Assembly: GCA_029256725.1 (NCBI GenBank)
Contig: JAQSXJ010000062.1
Span: forward strand, 1 to 56,194
Length of the DNA stretch: 56,194 nucleotides
Direction of reading: 5' to 3'
Source: Anaerocolumna sp.
GTDB taxonomy: Bacteria; Bacillota; Clostridia; Lachnospirales; Lachnospiraceae
Made by a program: the position numbers and the translations under genes
Shown: piece after piece, positions 17,326 through 28,152 of the stretch
Numbering within the stretch: position 1 is the stretch's first letter
Layout of the letters: each line of letters starts with the position of its first letter
The notes under the pieces: generated by a model
Seen by the model: only the letters and a program-made list of their open reading frames with translations
Database searches by the model: none
Told to the model about the DNA's origin: nothing

Positions 17326-20300
17326 ATGAAAAAAAGTATAAAGGAATTCAAAAAGCATTGCAAGCGAAGTCTTGCAGTGGTACTGGTCTTTGGACTATGT
17401 GTAAACGGAGGCGGATTTACGAAAGATGCAGACAAGGTACAGGCTGCAGAAATCGATAACAGCAAGGTATGGTTTGCTGATTTTGAAGAAAGGGATTTTA
17501 CTTTAAATGCCTATGGCAACGGTATTACCAGGGATGCGGGCAATGTGCATGCAGGGTTACAGGCTTTTCAATATGTTCAGGCTGAGGGAAAGCAATGGAA
17601 TAATGCATTTAATATCAGAAGCGTGTCAGGAGGAGCCATAGACGTTTCTGCCATGACGAAAATATCCTTTTATGTGAAGGATACACAGGGAAATAATACG
17701 GTTCCGGTTAAATTAATTGACAGTGAGGGTAAAGCAGCAGAATTTTATACCGCGGCGGCGGTAAAGGACAACTGGACTAAGCTGGAGGTGCCATTAAGCA
17801 GTTTTACCGGTATCAATATGAGTTCCATATCACAGATAGCCATGTATGAATGGCAGAATGGTACCTATTACTTCGATGATATTTATTTAGAAGATGATTC
17901 CGGTAATAAAATAATATTCCAGGATTTTGAAAGCAGTAATTACATCAATAACCCCGGCACGAATAAGCTGACAAATCTTGACCGCCATAACGGGGGGAAT
18001 TCGCTTCTGTATCAGAAGACGGAAGATGACTGGCAGGGCGAAGAACAGACCGTTTCCGTTACAACAGGAAAAGCAGACGGGGTAGATGCCTCCGGCAAAG
18101 AGTACCTTGTGTTTTGGATAAAAGATACAGCGGGAAACAATGACCCGGAAGTAAAGTTGGTCGATACTACCGGAAATGAGTCCGAAGGTGTTTGGACAGG
18201 ACCGTCAAAAGCTATTCATAATGAATGGAAAGAGATATGTGTTCCGATAAGTAAATTTGCAAAAGTAGGTTTCGATTCCAGCAAGATAGCAAAGATCAAA
18301 ATGTGGGAATGGAATAAAGGGGATTATTACATAGATGATATTTATTTTACAAATACCCTTCCGCCTTCACCTCCTTCGGCGGATCATGACTCCGGCACAT
18401 TTACTGAGAGCTTTTCCCTTGCTTTGATATCTGCAGAAACCGGAGGGGATATCTATTATACCTTGGATGAAACCACTCCAGACCAGTCTTCTCTAAGATA
18501 TAACGGTCCTATTGCCATTACAACAGCAACGGTTGTAATGGCAGTTTATGTGAAGGATGGTGAGAGCAGCAGAGTAGTAACCTTAAATTATCAGTTTGTG
18601 CTGACGGACTTACCGAAAAAGGTATTTCTTCAGGATTTTGAAGGCATTGCTAATGTTGTAAATGCAGAGATCGTAAATACCCAGGTTTTTAAAGGTACAA
18701 AATCGGCAAAATACACAGTTGCATCGTCAGCGGACCCAACAGAAAGCAACAGCTTCTATGCGGTAAGCAATGCACCGGTGGACACACAAAACTATACCTA
18801 CCTGGTATTCTGGTTAAAAGATACCCAAGGAGCGAATACCCTTAAGCTGCAGCTGGAAGATGAGGCCGGAAATAAGACGGATTTCACATGGGTCAACACC
18901 CTGACGGCAGAGGACGGAAAAGCCATAAAGAACCAGTGGACAGAATATGCCGTTAAACTGAATTCTCTTTCCGGAATCAGTAAGATCGACCGCTCAAAAG
19001 TGAAGGCAATCCGTCTTGGGGAATGGAATTCCGGTGTATACTATGTGGATGATATCTATGTTACCAATGGATTACTTCCCGCAGCACCAACCTCTAATTA
19101 TAAGCCAGGAACCTATGAGGTATTATCCGGCATTACCTTATCCACAAAGACCCCTGATTGTGAGATCTATTATACTACGGATGGTTCTGAGCCTACAAAA
19201 GCTTCCCAGAAATATACGGTTCCCTTCACTCTTTCTGAGGATACCCTGATAAAAGCGGTAACCATAAGACAAAGTGATGAGGAAGCCAGCCAGACAGCGG
19301 AATTTTCCTACCGTATTAAAGCTCTTCCGGTAAGCGGTGCTATTTCCTATAATACCTTTGATAATGGATTAAATCAGGTAACAGCTGCCAAAGGAGCTGT
19401 TATTACCTCTTCCGGCACGGAAAAATATCACGGAAGCAAGGGCCTTGTTTATCAGATGGCCACCTTAAGCGGGGCGCCTGCCACATCTGTAAGAAGTATT
19501 ACCATACAGCCGGAAAACGGAAGCACCGCAGATGTAAGACTCTCAAAATATCTGGTATTTTATGTGAAGGATATGCAGGCCTACAATAACACCAGAATGT
19601 TCCTGGAGGATGAATTCGGAAACCAGGCAGCTGCCTGGACCACCTGCAGTACCCGTTATGGTGAATGGAGCCAGTACTATGTAGATTTAAGTACAATGGA
19701 GAGCTTTAATAAACTGGATTTAGCCTATATAAGCAAAGTTACCTTTGGCTTTTATAACACCGGTACGTATTATATTGACGAGGTTTATTTTACGGATAAT
19801 CTTTATACAGGACTTCCAGGCAGCCTGCTTCCTTCCTTAAATCCTGCACCGAAAGAGGTGATGTCAAGTCTTAGTGACGGAACCTATGATGTTTTTGCAC
19901 CTGTTGAACTGGCAGCAGAAAGCGGTGCGGATATCTATTATACACTGGATGGAACATTACCCACGGATAAATCCGCCAGATACAGCGGAGCAATCTATAT
20001 CAAGAAGCCGACAACGGTTAAGGCAGTGGCTGTGAAAGAAGGTGCTGCAGGTAATGTTTCTGTCTTCCGGTATAATATCAAACCGGGTAAGGTCGTTACC
20101 ATATTCGGCGAAGCGGGAACCTACGAGAACTCGGTTATTGTAGCTTTGCGTTCCTCAGAGGATAATACGGCGGTTTATTACACTTTGGACGGAAGCGAGC
20201 CTACAATAAATGCAACCCGCTATAATTCACCTTTCCGTATTGATGAAACTACCACATTAAAAGCAGTCGGCTATTCAGAAGGAGTCCTGAGTGATACAAA

Positions 20301-21327
20301 AACCTTCGAATATCATATAACCGGTTCAGACAGCGGTGTAAAAATGCCGAAAGCATCTATTCCCGCAGGTACCTATGGCGGAAGCAGAACACTGGTCCTT
20401 ACAAGTGATACCAAGGATGCCGTAATCCATTATACCACAGATGGGTCAGAACCTTCGGCCTCCTCCCAGGTATACGAAGGGCCACTTAAAATTACCGCCA
20501 CAACTACCATAAAAGCGGCAGCGGTGAAAGCAAATAAAATAAGCCAGACAGCAGTATTTCAATATGTCATAACAAATACACCTTCTAATTTCTTAAAGAC
20601 AGACGGTAAAAAAGTAAGAAATAATTATGGAACCGGAGAAGATGTAATCCTTCGCGGAACCAATGCAGGGGGATGGCTGGTTACAGAAAACTGGCAGTGC
20701 CCGGTAGATGCCAAAGACCAGCTCACTGTACTTAAGGTATTTACAGAGCGGTTTGGTAAGGCAAAGGCCAATGAACTGATCAATAAATACCAGGATAACT
20801 GGTGGACAGAAAGTGACTTTGACCTGGTAAAAGCAGAGGGAATGAATGTATTAAGACTTCCTGTTACCTATTTTGAAATGTTAAACGAAGACGGTTCGTT
20901 AAAAACAACAGCCTTTGACAGACTGGACTGGTTTATAAACGAAGCGAAGAAAAGAGATATCTATGTCATGATAGACATGCATGGTGCGGTAGGATCACAG
21001 AATGGAAAGGATCATTCTGGTGATACCACCGTGGAAGATATCGGTGATTTCTATAACAATGAAGCAAATATCAGCAGGACTGTTTACTTATGGGAAGAGA
21101 TTGCAAAACGCTATCGGAACGAACCAATGGTATGCGGCTATGATCTGTTAAATGAGCCCAGTGCCACAAAGTTAGTGCAGTATGATGTATATGATCGTAT
21201 TTATAGAGCCATCCGCAATATAGATAAGGACCATATCATATATATTCAGGGTATCTGGAACCCCACAGATCTTCCGGAGCCTTCCCTTTACGGCTGGGAA
21301 AATGTAAAAAGTGAAGATGGTAAATGA
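17326..21327 (+). pseudogene. Giant secreted multidomain GH5 glycanase, 5' fragment
   Basis: A 1333-codon secreted protein starting at ATG 17326 after GGGGGT. Signal peptide at residues ~1-43 (cleavage near VQAAE). Four beta-sandwich carbohydrate-binding-like modules follow, each opening with a DFE motif and closing with YYIDDIYF-type strands (~45-200, 200-345, 430-590, 675-825). Five chitobiase/hexosaminidase C-terminal-like (CHB_HEX_C) repeats bear IYYTLDGSEPT...Y..P motifs (~350-425, 595-670, 850-925, 925-1005, 1010-1085). Then comes a GH5 barrel with RGTNAGGWLVTENW, VLRLPVTYF, MIDMHGA and the acid/base motif DLLNEPSA. It most resembles exo-1,3-beta-glucanase-like GH5. The frame breaks after LYGWENV; about 20-25 residues that normally hold the H-x-Y motif are missing and the enzyme continues at 21311. 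Probably inactive as it stands. Confidence 0.85.
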
Positions 21328-22987
21328 ATCCACGAACTACAATGTTCCTGTATTCATCGGAGAATTTACTTTCTTTAATAACACAGAGAGCTGGAAGCAG
21401 TGCCTGGGAATCTTTGAGGCGCAGGGATATAGTTACACGACCTGGACCTTTAAGGTATCGGATGGCGGTGAAGGCAGCAGCTGGGGGATTTATACCGGCA
21501 AATCCAATCCGGTTTTCGTTAATACCGATTCATATGAAATCATCCAGGAAAAATGGAGCGGAATTAAAACAGCAGACAGCTTTACCAGAAATGCCAAATT
21601 TGCTGATGTTTTAAAGAACTACTTTACAAAGAACAAGCCGGTTTTGGTTCCCTACGAAGTAGAAACTCCCGGAACGGAAGAGCCTGGAACGGAAGAACCT
21701 GGCAGTAACAATAATAACAGCGGAAATAATTCCAATACCGCTAGTGGAAACACGGAAAAGACGGTAAATCTGACGGCTGGTATATCTGTTGTGAAAGTAA
21801 CAGGAAATAAGGCTGAAATTACAATAACCCTGCCCCAGGCAGAGATACTGGCACAGGCAGCCTCCGGAAAGAAACTTACCTTAACCTTAAGCCTTCCGGA
21901 AAAGGAACTTATTGAGCAGTTAGTCATAGGGAATGCGAACATCCTGCTGGAACAGCTGACATTCCCGTCACCTGTTATCGCGGCAGCAAAAGCAGCAGGA
22001 AGGACCATAGAAATAACGGTACAGTCAGGAGAGAAGGAATACCAGTGGCAATTTGACGGAAAACTTCTTAAAGAATCGAAAAGAGAAGCTGCTGCCATTA
22101 ATCTTTTGATAAGCAGTAAGCCTGCGGAGATTTCCAATGGAAAAGAGATAGTAAAGGGACTTACGGTTACATTTTCCCATACAGGTCTGCTACCGGCTTC
22201 TGCCAAGGTGAAGCTTAATATAGCAGCGGAGTCTGAGCAGACCGGATTAAAGCCAGGCGGAAAAGCTTATATCTATTACAGGGAAGAAGAGTCAGGCAAA
22301 CTGCTTGAAATTCCAAACAACTTATTGAGCATTCAGGAAAACGGAGATTTATGGTTTAGCATAACACACTGCTCGGATTATGTTATATTACCAAAACAAC
22401 CGGAGGAAGCAGTAAGAGTTTCCCTTCTTCCTCAGATAAAGCTGACAACCCAGTCAAAAACTCTCTATATAAACGGCAGTACAGGCAATACCTTCAAGAT
22501 AGAAACAGTATTACCGGCTACGCTTAAAACAGTAAATGGCTTTAGCAGGAACAATTCAGATTCCGGCGTGGCAGAAGTGAAATTTAACTATAAATCTGCT
22601 GACACAAAGGTTGCTTCTGCCTGCCAGACCGGCAAAATAACAGCTAAGGCACCGGGCAAAACTACCGTTACGGTAACAGCTCAGTTAAAAGACGGCTCTT
22701 CCAGGAGCTTCCTGGTTCAAGTTACGGTAAAGAAAGCAGGGATACAGCTTATAAAAGCACCTAAGTCGGTAAAAGCAGGTGAGACAGTTTACTTCTCCGT
22801 AAAGTGCCTGGGCTACAAGGCATCGGATATCACCTGGAAAACTGCCAAAAAAGGAATAGTTGTAACAGGTATGAACAAAGGGAAAGTTCAGGCAGCAGTG
22901 AAAGCAGAGGGTGTTGGAACAGATTATGTGGAAATCTATATAAAAGGAAAAAAAGTAAAAAGAATTAAAATTATTGTAACACAGTAA
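21311..22987 (+). pseudogene. Giant GH5 glycanase, 3' fragment
   Basis: Continues the GH5 barrel in another frame: MVNESTNYNVPVFIGEFTFF carries the nucleophile Glu (GEF), followed by YTTWTFKVSD and SSWGIYTG. After the barrel there is a Pro-Glu-Thr then Asn-Ser linker (GTEEPGTEEPGSNNNNSGNN, ~residues 120-140), an uncharacterised beta-rich domain, and a C-terminal Ig-like pair (Big2-type: KITAKAPGKTTVTVTAQ, then VKAGETVYFSVKC...). The C-terminal tail is rich in Lys, as in wall-associated proteins, with no LPxTG anchor. The ATG at 21311 is not a natural start. With the 5' piece it forms a ~1900-residue extracellular enzyme of the adjacent sugar-uptake locus. Confidence 0.8.
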
Positions 22988-23102
22988 GAATTTATGTGAT
23001 ATGTATAAAAACAAGAAATTATTGCTTACTATAAAAGGCAAAATACATTGAAATTACAATAATATCATGAAATTACACTTAAAATTATTGCAAAAAGTAC
23101 AA

Positions 23103-23152
23103 CAATCATAAAGAATTTATATATACAATTGGTAATAAATTCTTTATGATTG
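23103..23152 (+). repeat. Perfect 18-bp inverted repeat between GH5 and binding protein genes
   Basis: CAATCATAAAGAATTTAT (23103-23120) pairs with ATAAATTCTTTATGATTG (23135-23152) with a 14-nt loop. No T run follows, so it is not a typical terminator. It lies 43 bp upstream of the binding-protein start and may be an mRNA-processing or stability hairpin or an operator. Confidence 0.8.
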
Positions 23153-23195
23153 CAAATGTATAAAACAAGTCGAAAGACTTACAAGGAGGATAAGA

Positions 23196-24590
23196 ATGAA
23201 AAAAATAGGGAAGAGAAGTTTAAGTTTGCTTCTAATTCTTTGCCTGACGATTTCAGCATTGGTGGGCTGCGGTAAAAATAATATTTCAGATACTGCTGGT
23301 ACAAGTACCGGAAAATCAGAGAACAAAGGAACAGATACTGGAAGTACGGATGAGACACCGGCTATTGATACATCCAAGAGAGTGGATCTGGTGTTCTACT
23401 TAATGGGAGATCCCCCCAATGATATGCTGGCAGTACAGGATAAGATTAATGAAAAGCTTTTAGAGAAAGTAAATGCAACAGTAACCTTTAAGTTTACTTC
23501 CTGGACTGACTGGCAAACAAAGTATAATATGATCTTATCATCCGGTGAAGATTGTGATCTTATCTATACCGCAAGCTGGATCAACTATGCTTCACTTGCC
23601 AACAGCAATGCATTTACAGCTTTGGATGAGATCCTTCCGGTTTATGCACCTGAACTTTATTCCTATATTCAGGAGGATGTATGGAACCAGATGAAGATTA
23701 ACGGTAATATTTATTCCGTACCCAGCTCTAAGAAAGAGTATACCAACGGCGGTATCCAGTACCGTGAAGATTTAAGAGAAAAATACAACCTTCCGAAACC
23801 GGACAGCTTTGAGAATCTGGAAGCTTACCTTACCGGGGTAAAACAGAATGATCCCAATCAGAGTATAATGAAACCCTCTGTTAATACGGCATCCTTCTCC
23901 TACTCCTTTAGCGCAACTCTGGCACTTCAGGCAAAGTATTCCTGGGTAAAGGAATCCCCCACTTATGGTTTGGCAGCGAATTACGATACACCTTCCCAAT
24001 TATTTGATTACTGGGCTTCAGACGATTTCAGAAATGATATGAAAACAATGAAGAAATGGTCTGATTTAGGCTTCTGGTCAAAGAGTGTTCTTTCTGATGC
24101 AAACGACTCCGATGCGTTTAAGAATGGACAGGATATCTGCCTTGTATCCGGACAGAATCCGGCAAAATATGTTGGTTCTGTAAATGATGCGGAAATGGAT
24201 CCATCCTATAAGATTGGTTATATTCCTTTTGCAGAGATTAACGGGGTAGCTTATGCAAACCACCCTACAGGAAATGGTACAGCAATTCCCACCAATTCCA
24301 AGAATCCTGAGAGAGCTGCAATGGTTTTGAATTTATTATATATGGATAAAGAGCTGAATCATTTAATCCAGTATGGAATTGAAGGAACCCATTATACTAT
24401 TGATGCGGATGGTTTATATGTGGATGGAGAAAAGCACAGCGAATATGGCGGTGAATCCGCTAATACCTGGAATTTAAGAAATCCGGAGTATGCCCTTGCA
24501 ACAAAGAACGATGAACAGCTCAATGTATTATTTACAGAGTTAAGCGGTATTGCAGCAAAAACAAAATATCCTGATATTGATATAGCCTAA
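23196..24590 (+). pseudogene. Sugar ABC transporter substrate-binding lipoprotein (5' ~90%; broken)
   Basis: Extracellular binding protein (SBP family 1, LipO-like) of the CUT1 importer. Lipoprotein signal: MKKIGKRSLSLLLILCLTISALVGC with the lipobox Cys at ~25. The mature part shows the LPKPDSFENLEAYL hinge area and aromatic residues typical of sugar binding. The ribosome site AAGGAGG precedes ATG 23196. The frame stops after TKYPDIDIA, while DVDAAVDEFLKKADEAGLAKI...EQYGYK continues in a different frame (24590-24712). Relatives have roughly 30 extra residues between, so an internal deletion removed them. The protein would lose its last two helices and probably be unstable. Confidence 0.85.
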
Positions 24591-24712
24591 ACGATGTGGA
24601 TGCGGCGGTAGATGAATTCCTGAAGAAAGCAGATGAAGCAGGACTTGCTAAGATTCAAGAAGCTTATACCAAACAATGGGTAACATACTGCGAACAATAC
24701 GGTTATAAATAA
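24590..24712 (+). pseudogene. C-terminal fragment of the sugar-binding lipoprotein
   Basis: Out-of-frame tail of the preceding gene: NDVDAAVDEFLKK then EAYTKQWVTYCEQYGYK and a stop at 24710-24712. This is the usual C-terminal helix pair of LipO-type binding proteins. There is no start codon or ribosome site of its own. A terminator follows at 24744. Confidence 0.8.
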
Positions 24713-24743
24713 ACCGTAGAAAGATAAAATTTTTGTCAAGGTT

Positions 24744-24775
24744 AAGGGGCTGTCACAACAGCTCCTTTCTTGTCA
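24744..24775 (+). terminator. Terminator after the binding-protein gene
   Basis: AAGGGGCTGT (24744-24753) pairs with ACAGCTCCTT (24758-24767) with one mismatch and a CACA loop; a T-rich stretch follows. Confidence 0.75.
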
Positions 24776-24946
24776 GATTTTCTTGTATGATTACAATATA
24801 CACCTGGCCCGGGTTTGCCACAGACAAAACGATTGTTGAGGTTGAATAGTGAATATATAGATGGTATGCTTAAACTATATAAGAATTAAATAGAAAAAAA
24901 TATTTTGGGTATGTTGTAAAAAACATATGGTCATATGGGGGATACG

Positions 24947-27157
24947 ATGAAACACCTGTTCAAAAGGGGTATTTTTTCAAAATTATTTTTAAATATAACA
25001 TTGAGTGTTGTAATGGCAATTCTATTGACTTCCATTGTTCTTTATTCCACCTTTGAATCCATGATTATGAAATACGAATACCAGGCCCGGGTAGAGCAAA
25101 TAAACAGTAAGCAGGCACAGGTATCCAAATTGTCAGAGGTGGCAGTAAAAATCGGAAATCAGATATATCATGATATGAACGTAGTCAAACTTTTATATTC
25201 GAAAGTTCCCAATGTCAATGATATGAGTGCGGCCTTTAATCAGCTGCGGACATACAGGGCTACCATACCCTATATCGAATCCATCTACATATATAACAAA
25301 TACAATAACTATGTCTATGTTGAGGGAAGCAGTGAATATGGGGAATTGACCAGGAATGGATATGAAAGATTAAATGAAGGTTTTTTGGATGAGACTGCCG
25401 GTAACATTATCAATAATTTTAAAGACTATAAGCCTTTTAAACCCATAGCCCGCTCCTATGTTTCTCAAAAGAATAATAAGACGAAATATTTTTATACCTT
25501 TTTTATGTATGACTCCTATACCAAGAATAAGGAAACCAGCGGTGTGCTGATAAATTTTAAGACAGACTATCTTTTGGATGCCTCTGAAAATAAATTACGA
25601 AAGGATACGGAGTATTTTATTGTAGATGAAAAGGGGAATATTGTTTCCAACGGTACCAGCCTTTTGATGCTCCAGAATTATTCCGATACCAGCTATATCC
25701 GGAGAATCATTACCAACGGGGATAAGCAGGGGTATTTTACGGATACGGTAAATGAAGAGAAGATGTTTGTGGTTTATAGTCCAAGAGATCAATACGGCTG
25801 GCAATATGTCAGCCTTACCCGTTATGACAGTATGTTAAGCAGCGTGAACTGGATTCAGATGTTGACCATTATTGTTAGTTTTATCTTTGTTATAATTGGT
25901 ATTTTACTGGCCTTTTGGATAACCAGAAGGCTGTATCATCCTATTTATGAGATGGAAACCGATATTAAGGAACTGGAACATGAACAGAGAAACGCAAAAA
26001 ACATCTTAAAAAGAGTATATATTAGTGATTTGCTGGGGAGTTCTGAGGCTAATAACAAGGAATACCTGAAAAATTATTTCCGAAAACTGAACATGGAGAT
26101 GGATTTTGAAAAGAACTTAAGTCTGGTACTTGTCCGCATTGATGGGTATCGGGGACTAATCGGGCGCACGGATGCTGAGATGCTTCATGCCATAAAATTC
26201 TCAATTATTAATGTATTTCAAGAAGTGCTGGAAACAGAATACATAGTTCATGGTACGGATATGGGAGAGAGCGATGTGCTCTTTTTCATCAATATGGAAG
26301 CAGAGGCTGATCATGAAAAGTTTGCTGAAAAGCTTCAATTTGCCAAAGAAGCCGTATGCGGGTATTTTAATATATCGCTGACTGTGGTAATGAGCAGTTT
26401 CGGAAGACAGCCGGAACAGCTAATGGCTTTGTATCATCAGGTAACGGAAGCAGCCTTGCACCGGGTATTTTACGATAAGGGAAGTATGATTTATGCGGAT
26501 TCCCTTAATAAGAAATCGGCAAGCGGGTACGAATATCCCGTATCCAAGGAAAAACAGCTGGTGGAGGCTCTGATGGCAGGTAAGGTAAATGAGGGCAAGG
26601 AAATATATGAGGTTATTTTTTCAGACCTCAGAGACTACCCTATATCCATCTTTAATATGGCTATTGCAAGATTAATTGTTACCTTAAATAACACGGTTTC
26701 CGTTCTGAAGAAAAATAATGTCAACAGTTCTTTTGAAAGCCAAGACATGGTTTTACAGCTTCATCAGCTGGAATCGGAAAGTGATTTAAAAGAGCGTTTT
26801 TATTCCTTCTTTGATAAGATCCAGGAGGAATTCGAAAAGAAGAAAGCAGGGAAACAGGACTTTTTCTTTGAGCAGATTAAAAATTTAATTCAAGTGAAGT
26901 ACATGGACCCGGATTTTTCAGTAGAAAGCCTGGCGAATAATTTGAACAAATCAGTTCCTTATATCAGCCGGATTTATGCACAGAACAGCGGTACAACAAT
27001 AAAGGATACCATCAGTAATCTCAGAATGGAGATGGCAAAACAATTATTGGCAAACAAAAACCTGTCTATAAGTGAGGTAACCCAAAGAGTGGGATTTTCC
27101 AGTACCTCTTATTTTCACAAAGCTTTTAAAAAAGCGAATGGGGTAACCCCCAAGTAA
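24947..27157 (+). CDS. Membrane-anchored AraC-family transcriptional regulator (3' end altered)
   Basis: A 736-residue one-protein sensor-regulator: N-terminal membrane helix (~14-35), extracellular dCache-like sensing region (~40-295) with YFIVDEKGNIVSNG and YGWQYVSLTRYD, second helix (~300-325, LTIIVSFIFVIIGILLAFWI), a cytoplasmic linker, and a C-terminal AraC double helix-turn-helix (VESLANNLNKSVPYISRIYAQ and SISEVTQRVGFSSTSYFHKAFKK). Such proteins usually control an adjacent glycan locus, here the permease/GH5/binding-protein genes. GGGGGAT before ATG 24947 fixes the start. The end reads GVTPK-stop, where relatives have a further YR..-type tail. CAA CAG CAG GAG TTA TAG follows in frame, suggesting ~12 bp lost at the stop. 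DNA binding may survive. Confidence 0.88.
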   Translation: MKHLFKRGIFSKLFLNITLSVVMAILLTSIVLYSTFESMIMKYEYQARVEQINSKQAQVSKLSEVAVKIGNQIYHDMNVVKLLYSKVPNVNDMSAAFNQLRTYRATIPYIESIYIYNKYNNYVYVEGSSEYGELTRNGYERLNEGFLDETAGNIINNFKDYKPFKPIARSYVSQKNNKTKYFYTFFMYDSYTKNKETSGVLINFKTDYLLDASENKLRKDTEYFIVDEKGNIVSNGTSLLMLQNYSDTSYIRRIITNGDKQGYFTDTVNEEKMFVVYSPRDQYGWQYVSLTRYDSMLSSVNWIQMLTIIVSFIFVIIGILLAFWITRRLYHPIYEMETDIKELEHEQRNAKNILKRVYISDLLGSSEANNKEYLKNYFRKLNMEMDFEKNLSLVLVRIDGYRGLIGRTDAEMLHAIKFSIINVFQEVLETEYIVHGTDMGESDVLFFINMEAEADHEKFAEKLQFAKEAVCGYFNISLTVVMSSFGRQPEQLMALYHQVTEAALHRVFYDKGSMIYADSLNKKSASGYEYPVSKEKQLVEALMAGKVNEGKEIYEVIFSDLRDYPISIFNMAIARLIVTLNNTVSVLKKNNVNSSFESQDMVLQLHQLESESDLKERFYSFFDKIQEEFEKKKAGKQDFFFEQIKNLIQVKYMDPDFSVESLANNLNKSVPYISRIYAQNSGTTIKDTISNLRMEMAKQLLANKNLSISEVTQRVGFSSTSYFHKAFKKANGVTPK

Positions 27158-27163
27158 CAACAG

Positions 27164-27308
27164 CAGGAGTTATAGAATATATCTGTTGGGATTGGTTTTC
27201 TGCCTTCTGTTTGCAGCGGGAGGATGTGCGGTGCAGGAGGAACGGCCAAATAGTATTAAGAATTCCATATTTAGAAAAAGAAAAAATACTCGGTCATTGA
27301 TTGAATGA
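27164..27308 (+). pseudogene. Lipoprotein gene remnant (signal peptide only)
   Basis: From ~27171 the frame reads YRIYLLGLVFCLLFAAGGC followed by AVQEERPNS: a lipoprotein signal peptide with lipobox AAGGC. The ribosome site AGGAG (27165-27169) is in place, but the start codon reads ATAGA where ATGAGA would be expected, as if one G had been lost. An ATGA overlap with the AraC stop would then be restored. After ~17 more codons the frame ends at 27306-27308 inside a terminator, so nearly the whole mature protein is missing. Probably once a second binding protein. Confidence 0.55.
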
Positions 27309-27320
27309 CTGGGTATTTTT
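27285..27320 (+). terminator. Terminator at the end of the sugar locus
   Basis: AATACTCGGTCATT (27285-27298) pairs with AATGACTGGGTATT (27304-27317) with two G-U pairs, followed by TTT. Confidence 0.85.
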
Positions 27321-27481
27321 CAAACTTCTGATTTGAAACAAGATACTGGTAGTTAGTTTTACCTTCACCTGACTTATAGAAAATACAAAATTAAATGAAC
27401 CGATATTATTTCCATTACAATAAATAAGTGAGAGGTAATGATACAAGACATCTTAAGTTTCGTATAACAAGGAGAGCAGTT

Positions 27482-28051
27482 ATGACAACAGAAGAACTGA
27501 ATCAGTTAATTGCAGAGCATGGAAAGCATGTTTACAGTTTCTGCTGTAACCTCACCGGAAATAGTACGAATGCGGATGATTTGTGAGAGTGGAATTCCAG
27601 CAATGATATAGAGGAAGATTCCAGGGAAAATCAGAAATTAAGTAGTGACAAGGAAGAAAATCCCCGGGTACAGCAAGAAGAATTCTATGATAAGGAAAAT
27701 GAACTTACATTTCGGATAAAGGACAATAATACCCCTTTCTGGGCAGGCGGCAATACCTTAAAGGTACCTTATGAAGAGCAGAAAGAAAGGAATTATAAAT
27801 ATGCTATTGCTATCCAGGCAAAATATACCGAATATGGGTATGAGGACGAAGCTCTAAAGAAACTGGGAGAGAAAGATTTAGAGCAAAGGGACAAAATATT
27901 TTATGAAGTTTTAAATCAGGAAATCAACTCAACCATTATCGGACTGGATATTAAAATGGAAGACGGCAGAGTGATTCATAAGGAGATTAAACTTAAAATT
28001 GCAATGGAGGAAACAGACAGATCTATCTGGATTACATTAAATGTAAACTAA
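27482..28051 (+). pseudogene. Collapsed sigma factor / anti-sigma-like gene pair
   Basis: ATG 27482 opens a sigma-70 region-2 start: MTTEELNQLIAEHGKHVYSF then CCNLTGNSTNADDL, stopping at TGA 27584. Sigma factors of this ECF type continue ADDLYQETF... for ~130 residues. Here the same frame runs on after the TGA into an unrelated acidic, Lys/Glu-rich segment (EWNSSNDIEEDSREN...YAIAIQAKYTEYGYEDEALKK...WITLNVN) that resembles the extracytoplasmic C-terminal part of an anti-sigma-type protein. The simplest reading is one deletion, >0.5 kb, that fused the 5' end of the sigma gene to the 3' end of its downstream partner. The ribosome site GGAGAG at ~27470 is intact. Confidence 0.6.
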
Positions 28052-28152
28052 AATTAAAGACATTGGCAAATTATTAAACCTATGGTAACTTTTCTTACAG
28101 TTTAGAGCAGAATAAGGTAGTTGAATTTTTAGAATAGGAAAGTATAAAAGGA

